Source of the DNA: Bacteroidales bacterium
GTDB taxonomy: Bacteria; Bacteroidota; Bacteroidia; Bacteroidales; ML635J-15
Assembly (NCBI GenBank): GCA_028701945.1
Contig: JAQVPT010000011.1
Span: 1-26,838 of the forward strand
Length of the DNA stretch: 26,838 nt
Direction: 5' to 3'
Shown: positions 16,724 to 22,417 of the stretch, one piece after another
Layout of the letters: each line of letters opens with the position of its first letter
Numbering within the stretch: position 1 is the stretch's first letter
Translations under genes and position numbers: made by a program
Notes under the pieces: generated by a model
Seen by the model: the letters and a program-made list of their open reading frames with translations, nothing else
Databases searched by the model: none
What the model was told of the DNA's origin: nothing

Positions 16724-18028
16724 TTATTTTTGAGATATTTTATAATTAGCATGTACACGAGCAACTCTTTGTCTTAATTGTATGATATACTCATCCCAAT
16801 TTTCGATATTTTTTTGCGCAACACCAGTTTCCATTGCGGTTTTTGCGACCGCTACAGCCACATGCTCTATTACACGTAAATCGAGTGGTTTAGGGATAAT
16901 ATATTCTGGACCAAATTCAAGTTTATCGGTATTGTATGCTTTGCAAATATATTCAGGAACAGGTAAGTGAGCCATTTCGGCAAGAGCTTTTGCGGCAGCG
17001 ATTTTCATTTCTTCATTTATACATGTCGCTCGTACATCAAGTGCTCCTCTAAAAATAAAAGGAAATCCCAATACATTGTTTACTTGATTAGGATAATCGC
17101 TGCGTCCAGTAGCCATGATGACATCGGGACGTGCCTCTTTTGCATCTTCGTATGAAATTTCTGGGTTTGGATTTGCCAATGCAAATACAATTGGAGTGTC
17201 TGCCATGGTTTTTAGCATTTCTTTACTCACTACATCTGCAACAGAAACTCCTGCGAAAACATCGGCATCTTTTAGTGCATCTGCAAGAGTATTTATGTCT
17301 CGTTTTGTTGCAAATTCTTTTTTGTATATGTTATTTCTTGGATTTCCTTCTTTAACAACTCCTTTTGAATCGCAAAGAACAATATTTTCTTTTTTAACGC
17401 CGAGAGAATTAAATAATCTTGCACAACTGATTCCTGCTGCACCAGCACCATTAACGACAACTTTTACGTCATTGATGTTTTTGTTTGCAATTTCGAGTGC
17501 ATTTAGTAGTGCTCCTGCCGAAATAATAGCTGTTCCATGTTGGTCATCATGAAAAACAGGAATTTTCATTATTTTTTTAAGTTCTTCTTCGATAACGAAA
17601 CATTCGGGTGCCTTAATGTCTTCGAGATTAATTCCGCCAAATGTAGGTTCCATAGAACTTATTATTTCTATAATTTTTTGCGGATTTTTCTCATTAATCT
17701 CTATGTCAAAGACATCGACATCAGCAAATGCTTTAAAAAGTAATCCTTTGCCTTCCATTACTGGTTTTGAGGCTTCCGGACCTATGTCTCCGAGTCCAAG
17801 TACCGCCGTGCCGTTTGAAATTACCGCTACAAGGTTTGATTTAGCGGTATATTCATAAACTTTACTAAGGTCTTTTTCTATTTCGAGACATGGCTCTGCA
17901 ACTCCTGGTGTATATGCCAATGACAGGTCTTTTTGAGATTGAAATGGTTTGGAGATTACTATCTCTATTTTTCCTTTTCGTCCTTCGCTATGGTAAGCGA
18001 GAGCTTCTTCTTTTGTGTATAATGCCAT
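16724..18028 (-). CDS. Malic enzyme (short form, no phosphotransacetylase domain)
   Basis: Oxidative decarboxylation of malate to pyruvate with NAD(P)+ and a divalent metal. 434 residues: N-terminal malic domain with the catalytic Tyr39 (LAYTPGVAEPC) and Lys94 (GKGLLFKAFADVDVFD), metal-ligand pair Glu136-Asp137 (NLEDIKAP) and Asp161/162 (VFHDDQHGTA). A Rossmann nucleotide-binding domain follows (VVVNGAGAAGISCARL). It resembles the N-terminal part of MaeB but lacks the C-terminal phosphate-acetyltransferase-like domain of the ~760-aa form; many bacterial enzymes are naturally this short. Cofactor preference is not deducible with confidence. Its ATG overlaps the pdxA stop (TAATG), so it is the last gene of a pepA-pdxA-malic enzyme unit. 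Confidence 0.93.
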   Translation of the reverse strand: MALYTKEEALAYHSEGRKGKIEIVISKPFQSQKDLSLAYTPGVAEPCLEIEKDLSKVYEYTAKSNLVAVISNGTAVLGLGDIGPEASKPVMEGKGLLFKAFADVDVFDIEINEKNPQKIIEIISSMEPTFGGINLEDIKAPECFVIEEELKKIMKIPVFHDDQHGTAIISAGALLNALEIANKNINDVKVVVNGAGAAGISCARLFNSLGVKKENIVLCDSKGVVKEGNPRNNIYKKEFATKRDINTLADALKDADVFAGVSVADVVSKEMLKTMADTPIVFALANPNPEISYEDAKEARPDVIMATGRSDYPNQVNNVLGFPFIFRGALDVRATCINEEMKIAAAKALAEMAHLPVPEYICKAYNTDKLEFGPEYIIPKPLDLRVIEHVAVAVAKTAMETGVAQKNIENWDEYIIQLRQRVARVHANYKISQK

Positions 18029-19095
18029 TATTCGTCTGTTTTATTTATGGTGCTAAGATCTTTAAATTCATCTAAGTTTAGTGCGTTTTGCTCAAGTTGG
18101 TATTGTTCATTTCGATTTTTGTAAATATCAACTGCGAGATATAAGGCATCTCGAAACGATTGGCAAGAGGCGATGTCTTTTCCGGCAATATCATAAGCTG
18201 TTCCGTGTGCTGGCGACGTTCTTACAATTGGTAATCCTGCGGTAAAATTTACGCCATCCTCGAAAGCAATTACTTTAAAAGGGGCTAATCCCTGGTCGTG
18301 GTACATCGCAAGGACAGCATCAAATTTTCTAAATTCATAAGCACCAAAGAAACCATCGGCAGAATATGGGCCAAAAGCTAATATATTATTCTCTTTAGCT
18401 TCTTCAATAGCAGGAATGATAATTTCTGTTTCTTCGTCTCCAATAATTCCATTATCGCCACAGTGAGGATTTAAACTTAAAATAGCAATTTTTGGTTTAC
18501 TTATTAGAAAATCGTTTTTTAACGAGTCGTTCAAAACATGCATTTTCCTTAGAATTAGCTCTTTTGTAATTGTTGATGCAACATCTTTTATCGGAATATG
18601 CCCAGTAACGACACCTATTTTTATCATATCATTCATTAGGATCATTAGATGTTCGTCGTTACTAAATTCTTTTGCAAGATACTCGGTGTGTCCGGGGAAA
18701 TTAAATCCTGCTGCATTAATATTGTTCTTGTTTATTGGAGCCGTTACTATGACATCAATACTATTATTTTTTAAATCAGTGGTCGCTTTTTCAAGTGCTT
18801 GATATGAAGCTAAACCAGCAGTTTCGGTCGATTTGCCGATTTCAACTCGAATGTCTTCGGAGTTGCAATTAATAATATTTAGCATTTTTGATTTTGCTTC
18901 TTCTGCTGTGTTAATGCTATTTGTTTGAATATTACTGTTTAGGGCTTTTTTGTAGTAAGCCAGCACTTTTGGACTTCCGTATATTATTGGAATAAAAGTA
19001 TCGAACATACGTGGTTCGCTCAAAGCTTTAATCATTACTTCGTAAGATATTCCATTTATATCTCCATGTGTTATGCCTATTTTTATTCTGGTCAT
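18028..19095 (-). CDS. pdxA: PdxA, 4-hydroxythreonine-4-phosphate dehydrogenase
   Basis: NAD-dependent enzyme of the DXP-dependent vitamin B6 pathway, oxidising 4-phosphohydroxy-L-threonine so that it can condense with deoxyxylulose phosphate. 355 residues, near normal length. Metal ligands His166 (GHIPI), His211 (NPHCGDNG) and His266 (MYHDQG) fall at the same positions as in E. coli PdxA. GHTEYLA (135-141) and RTSPAHGTAYDIAG are also intact. It lies 57 nt downstream of the aminopeptidase gene and overlaps the malic enzyme start by 1 nt. PdxA2/DenD-type paralogues are the only real alternative; the close match to PdxA motifs favours pdxA. Confidence 0.93.
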   Translation of the reverse strand: MTRIKIGITHGDINGISYEVMIKALSEPRMFDTFIPIIYGSPKVLAYYKKALNSNIQTNSINTAEEAKSKMLNIINCNSEDIRVEIGKSTETAGLASYQALEKATTDLKNNSIDVIVTAPINKNNINAAGFNFPGHTEYLAKEFSNDEHLMILMNDMIKIGVVTGHIPIKDVASTITKELILRKMHVLNDSLKNDFLISKPKIAILSLNPHCGDNGIIGDEETEIIIPAIEEAKENNILAFGPYSADGFFGAYEFRKFDAVLAMYHDQGLAPFKVIAFEDGVNFTAGLPIVRTSPAHGTAYDIAGKDIASCQSFRDALYLAVDIYKNRNEQYQLEQNALNLDEFKDLSTINKTDE

Positions 19096-19152
19096 TTCTT
19101 TATATTTAGTATTGTCTGATTATTAGTTTATTTATTTTTGATTGATAATTGG

Positions 19153-20577
19153 TTAATCAATTTTTTGTTTTAAAAATTCAAACAGTAATCTTACACCTAC
19201 ACCAGTACCGCCTATTCCTCTGTATGAGTCGTTTTTTTCGGTAAATGCTGGTCCTGCAATGTCAAGATGTATCCAATCGTAATCTGTAAAATGTTCAAGA
19301 AATTTACCTGCTGTTATTGCACCGGCATATTTTCCTCCGATATTTTTTAAATCAGCTACGCTTGATTCTAATTGCTCTTTGTATTCGTCCCATAATGGTA
19401 ATTCAACGAGTTTTTCCCATACTTGGAAACCTGTTTTTTTCAATTTCTCGATTTCTTTGGGTGTATTTCCCATTATTGCGGTAGTATTTTCGCCAACAGC
19501 GACTACTGCGGCACCTGTAAGGGTTGCCAAATCAATAACCAATTGAGGATTGTATTTTTTTGCATAAGAAAGAGCATCGGCAAGTATCATTCTGCCTTCA
19601 GCATCGGTGTTTAGTACTTCAACCGTTGTCCCGTCGAACATTGTTATTATGTCTTCGGGTACATAAGCATCGTTGCCAGGCCTGTTGTCTGTTGCTGGAA
19701 CTAATCCTATTACTTTGATTGGTAGTTTAGCTTTTGCGATAGCTGCCATAAGACCAACAACTGTTGCACCACCTGCTTTGTCGCATTTCATGGTTTCGAG
19801 ATAACCGCTTGGTTTTAGGTTTATGCCGCCAGTATCAAATACAAGTCCTTTTCCTACAAAAACATAAGGTTTTTTATTAACTGCATTTTCTGGTTCCCAT
19901 TTCATTATGCTAAACGTTGGTGGGTGTGTGCTACCTCGGTTGACAGCAATTAATCCGCCCATTTTGAGACTTTCAATTTTCTTTTTATCGAGAATCTCTG
20001 TTTTAAAGCCAGTTTCGATTCCTATTCTTTCAATTTCTTGAGAAAGTTTTTTTGCAGTCATAAACGAAAGTGGTTCGTTTACTATATCTCGAGCATTGTA
20101 AACTCCTTCGATAAGTGCGTTTAATAATTCAACCTTTGTATTATCATCGGTGTTGCTACTAACAATTTTTATTGCTTTTAGCGAAGATTCTTTTTCGTTT
20201 TTGTCTTTAAAGTACTTGTAAAATCCATATTTGCTTAGCATTATACCTTCGCAAAGTGCATAAGTGAATTTCTCTGAACTTAAATTAATAACATTAATCT
20301 TTTCTAATTTTAAGTCTTTAATTTCTGCAATTATCTTATTACCAGACTTTCTGATGTCTTCTAATTGTGTAAACTCATCTTTTTTGGAGTTGACTAACAA
20401 GATGAATGAAGACTTGTAAAATGAATTAATATGGACGAAATACGCTTTATTATCAAGCATCTTTTCCGCAAAACTTATTTCTGTTTTCGACAACTGAATG
20501 TCTTTAATTTGTTTTTTATCTGAGATAATGTATGCGGCACTTTCCTCTGTTAAATATTTGTCGGTGAGTTGTATCAT
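19153..20577 (-). CDS. pepA: M17 leucyl aminopeptidase
   Basis: Cytoplasmic di-metal aminopeptidase removing N-terminal residues from peptides. 474 residues: a divergent N-terminal domain (about 1-155) and a well-conserved catalytic domain. Active-site residues are visible: Lys243 and Asp248 (VGKGLVFDTGGINLKPS), Lys255, Asp266 (KCDKAGG), and Asp325/Glu327/Arg329 in the family signature NTDAEGRMILAD (323-334). The C-terminal GGTGVGVRLLFEF is also typical. It starts an apparent unit with pdxA and malic enzyme, 57 nt before pdxA. No clear Bacteroidota-type promoter is seen in the 80-nt gap upstream. The symbol is family-level; in this phylum the enzyme may be called PepA or LAP. Confidence 0.93.
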   Translation of the reverse strand: MIQLTDKYLTEESAAYIISDKKQIKDIQLSKTEISFAEKMLDNKAYFVHINSFYKSSFILLVNSKKDEFTQLEDIRKSGNKIIAEIKDLKLEKINVINLSSEKFTYALCEGIMLSKYGFYKYFKDKNEKESSLKAIKIVSSNTDDNTKVELLNALIEGVYNARDIVNEPLSFMTAKKLSQEIERIGIETGFKTEILDKKKIESLKMGGLIAVNRGSTHPPTFSIMKWEPENAVNKKPYVFVGKGLVFDTGGINLKPSGYLETMKCDKAGGATVVGLMAAIAKAKLPIKVIGLVPATDNRPGNDAYVPEDIITMFDGTTVEVLNTDAEGRMILADALSYAKKYNPQLVIDLATLTGAAVVAVGENTTAIMGNTPKEIEKLKKTGFQVWEKLVELPLWDEYKEQLESSVADLKNIGGKYAGAITAGKFLEHFTDYDWIHLDIAGPAFTEKNDSYRGIGGTGVGVRLLFEFLKQKID

Positions 20578-20658
20578 ATTATTGAATTTTATGTTTTATG
20601 ATATTATATGTTGTCTTATATTGTGATGTCATGTTATTGATTATTAAAGGTATTATCA

Positions 20659-21018
20659 TTATTCAACATATTCTTTTCGTTCAACTATACTGTAATAAAC
20701 ATCATCATTACTTATATAGCCAAGGTCGTAGCAAAAATAATAAATTTTACCTGTTTTTGTTTTATAAATATTTGTGAGATAATCGAAATTGAAACCAGCA
20801 GACAGCATTTTTTCTTTGCTTGCTTTGCGATTGTTGTTTTCGTAAAACTCGTGGAGTATGTGACGATTATTTTTTAATATTCTATTAATTTGCCTTGAAA
20901 AATTATTTGTGTCTTGATGAAGACGGTTATTGAATGTGTTGCGGCACTGGTCACAGCAAAACTTTTTATCTATCCTACCGTCAAATTCTGATTTGCAAAT
21001 TGGACAAATTCTCTTCAT
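20659..21018 (-). CDS. Small zinc-ribbon protein, Bacteroidota-specific, function unknown
   Basis: 119 residues. The N-terminus holds a zinc-ribbon: Cys5-x2-Cys8, then Cys21/Cys22-x2-Cys25 (RICPICKSEF...KKFCCDQCRN), followed by a basic, Asn/Arg-rich helical region (about 28-70, including SRQINRILKNNRHIL). The C-terminal 45 residues (GFNFDYLTNIYKTKTGKIYYFCYDLGY) look like a small beta-rich domain. I recognise the pattern from conserved hypothetical proteins of Bacteroidota but know of no experimental function; nucleic-acid binding is a guess from the ribbon and basic charge. It is followed 81 nt later by the aminopeptidase gene. A -7-like box lies just upstream of the start. Confidence 0.8.
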   Translation of the reverse strand: MKRICPICKSEFDGRIDKKFCCDQCRNTFNNRLHQDTNNFSRQINRILKNNRHILHEFYENNNRKASKEKMLSAGFNFDYLTNIYKTKTGKIYYFCYDLGYISNDDVYYSIVERKEYVE

Positions 21019-21031
21019 AGCTATTTTTTTA

Positions 21032-21039
21032 CAAATATA
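21032..21039 (-). promoter_or_regulatory. Candidate -7 box for the zinc-ribbon gene
   Basis: On the minus strand the sequence is TATATTTG, a full match to TAnnTTTG, 14 bp upstream of the ATG at 21018. The best -33 candidate (CAAA on the plus strand at 21057-21060) is at 17-bp spacing, shorter than the usual 19-21, so this is only a moderate call. Confidence 0.4.
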
Positions 21040-21193
21040 CTATTATTAAGCGACAACAAACGAATAATGATGGTTTTTTTTATGGTTTTCGCTCGAAATA
21101 GGACTATACTAACGTACACGCATATATTTTAACTTTGTCTCGGGTAAGTAAGGGATTGTTTTTATGAATGTTTGAAGAAATACAAGGTTTTAT

Positions 21194-21236
21194 GAAAACA
21201 AGCTCCTCCCATGCAGCACAAGAGGAGTTTGTGTTT
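21194..21236 (-). terminator. Stem-loop just downstream of the 164-aa gene, possible terminator
   Basis: Left arm 21194-21208 (GAAAACAAGCTCCTC) pairs with right arm 21222-21236 (GAGGAGTTTGTGTTT), with a core of CTCCTC/GAGGAG, two G-U pairs and one mismatch, around a 13-nt loop. It lies 26 nt beyond the stop of the minus-strand gene at 21262. Read on the minus strand the stem ends in a TTTT run, weakly terminator-like. No long T-tract follows, so another structured role is possible. Confidence 0.45.
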
Positions 21237-21261
21237 TGAGTGTTAAGCCAATATTATCTGT

Positions 21262-21756
21262 TTATTTTTGGCAATCCGAAGCTTCTGCTAATTCAGTTTG
21301 ACAATAGGCGTCTAATACATAATTGATATGTTTTTCTTCAATGAATTTAGAATAGTAATTAAGAAAGTTGAGGCATTTATTCTTTTCCTTGAAATCAATT
21401 TCTGGTAAGATATCGCACAATCTTTCAAGATATTCTGATGTTGTTAATCCACAATAATCGCGAACTTCTAATACTTCTGTCATCGTTATAAAACCATTTG
21501 TGTTTATCCAATATTTAAGAAGTAACAATATTCTGTCTGAAATATAAGGGGCATCATATTTTTTTATGCCTTTTTTTAATAAATTAATGTAAAGCCATGC
21601 TGATGCTTCCGTATTGTGTATTTTTGGTACATCTTTTACTCGAAAAGTTTCTATTCGAGGATATAAAAATAGGAGTTTGCTAAGTACAGATTTTGTGTTT
21701 TCTTTAAGACCACTGTCTTTAAAACCTGTAATTCCATAATAATTATTTTGTTGCAT
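21262..21756 (-). CDS. Hypothetical protein, 164 aa, unrecognised
   Basis: I do not recognise this protein. It is predicted soluble and mostly alpha-helical, with no signal peptide or membrane segment. It is rich in Lys, Glu, Tyr and Leu (KSVLSKLLFLYPRIETFRVKDV, YISDRILLLLKYWINT). Five cysteines lie in the C-terminal half (CGL, ERLC, NKC, AYC, DCQ) without a clear zinc-binding spacing. The middle, containing TMTEVLEVRDYCGLTTSEYLERL, could be a helix-turn-helix-like bundle, but this is weak. A stem-loop lies downstream and the long palindrome-rich gap lies upstream. Codon use looks like its neighbours. It is likely a real gene because the frame is long, uninterrupted and of normal composition. 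Confidence 0.65.
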   Translation of the reverse strand: MQQNNYYGITGFKDSGLKENTKSVLSKLLFLYPRIETFRVKDVPKIHNTEASAWLYINLLKKGIKKYDAPYISDRILLLLKYWINTNGFITMTEVLEVRDYCGLTTSEYLERLCDILPEIDFKEKNKCLNFLNYYSKFIEEKHINYVLDAYCQTELAEASDCQK

Positions 21757-22079
21757 AATTGTCTAATTAAAATTATACTAATTTTTATTATCGCTGCATG
21801 TAAATAATTCAAAGAACATAGTACTATTGTGTCAATTTTAATCTTTGACTACGGCTGACACTCGTTTTTGAAAACAGTATTTTAACTGATTTGACTTAAT
21901 ATTAGACTGATTCGATTTTTATTGAGCTGCCATCTTTTCAGGCTTCTGCTCCCATAAGTATGTGTGTTTTACAGCAAAAACCGTGCCTAATGAAGGGCTT
22001 TAGGTTCCTAATTGTAGTTGTTTTCAGTGCAAACCCATACTTTCATAGTACTTTAATCACTACGAATTGCACAAACCTT

Positions 22080-22098
22080 TTGAGCCTGAAAGGCTCAA
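22080..22098. repeat. Perfect 8-bp hairpin with 3-nt loop
   Basis: TTGAGCCT-GAA-AGGCTCAA, an exact stem followed on the plus strand by TTATTTT, so it could terminate plus-strand transcription. No plus-strand gene precedes it. Together with the next hairpin it is nested inside the AATTGCAC/GTGCAATT inverted repeat, suggesting a single folded unit. Confidence 0.8.
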
Positions 22099-22101
22099 TT
22101 A

Positions 22102-22143
22102 TTTTAACCCATGACCGAACGCAGTGAAGGTCTTGGGTTGAAA
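22102..22143. repeat. Long imperfect hairpin AACCCATGACC/GGTCTTGGGTT
   Basis: Arms 22106-22116 and 22129-22139 pair with one mismatch around a 12-nt loop (GAACGCAGTGAA). The stem extends outward by TTTT/GAAA through one G-T pair. It follows directly after the 22080-22098 hairpin. The tandem pair resembles palindromic intergenic repeats found in multiple copies in some Bacteroidota genomes, a recollection that needs a genome search to confirm. Confidence 0.75.
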
Positions 22144-22165
22144 TCTGCAGTGCAATTTCTTTTGG

Positions 22166-22201
22166 CATGTGTTTTTGGTGCTTTGCAACCCAAAAACCAT
22201 G
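22166..22201. repeat. Hairpin CATG-GTTTTTGG/CCAAAAAC-CATG
   Basis: CATG (22166-22169), a 1-nt bulge and GTTTTTGG (22171-22178) pair with CCAAAAAC (22190-22197) and CATG (22198-22201). The inner GGTGC/GCAACC bases can extend the stem. It is the third successive palindrome in the gap before the dispersed repeat. Confidence 0.7.
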
Positions 22202-22291
22202 ACAAAAGGCTTTTTACATTAAAAGTATCCGTTGACCCTATAGTTATTTCCCAATTATTTAGTGTTTACAAGAGAACTGCTTTTTTTGACA

Positions 22292-22415
22292 AGTGTCTGA
22301 TAAGAAAACTTCGAGAACAAGGCTTGCGAATTCTGAAAATCAAGGAGTTTACTCTTGTAAATGACTGTTTTCAGAATAAGCGTAACGCAATTATCGGAGT
22401 TTTCTTGCAGGCACT
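22292..22415 (-). repeat. Palindromic dispersed repeat, copy 2 (3'-adjacent to alaS)
   Basis: The inverted copy of the element at 13857-13979. Read on the minus strand it begins GTGCCTGCAAGAAAACTCCG, ends CAGACACT, and shows 11 substitutions and one indel against copy 1. It begins 2 nt after the alaS TAA (22418-22420), the same placement and orientation relative to the upstream gene as copy 1. The inner inverted repeat persists as ATTCTGAAAA/TTTTCAGAAT. One stem position changes from T-A to C-G, a compensatory change, but two adjacent pairs are lost. Its outer AAGAAAACT arm pairs better than in copy 1. Confidence 0.9.
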
Positions 22416-22417
22416 AT

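Larger units (their letters stand above)
21757..22291. other. Gene-free, palindrome-rich intergenic region
   Basis: No credible coding sequence lies here. The left third (21757-21980) is AT-rich without clear structure. From about 21986 rightward there are successive inverted repeats: CCTAA/TTAGG (21986-22004), AATTGTAGT/ACTACGAATT (22010-22018 with 22059-22068, one bulge), AATTGCAC/GTGCAATT (22065-22072 with 22150-22157) enclosing two tight hairpins, and a further hairpin at 22166-22201. Beyond 22291 the 124-bp dispersed repeat begins. The plus-strand frame starting at 22111 crosses all of this and runs into alaS, and is judged spurious. Confidence 0.75.

Noticed and set aside
21130..21239. 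TAACTTTG at 21130-21137 followed by a 15-codon frame (21192-21239) and a hairpin: possible small RNA or micro-ORF
   Set aside because: No -33 element at the right spacing, no T-tract after the hairpin on the plus strand, and the mini-frame is simply the translated hairpin.
21850..21895. GACACTCG...GAAAACAGT resembling part of the 123-bp repeat (possible third, degenerate copy)
   Set aside because: Only short words match, in the wrong spacing, and the diagnostic inner inverted repeat is missing.
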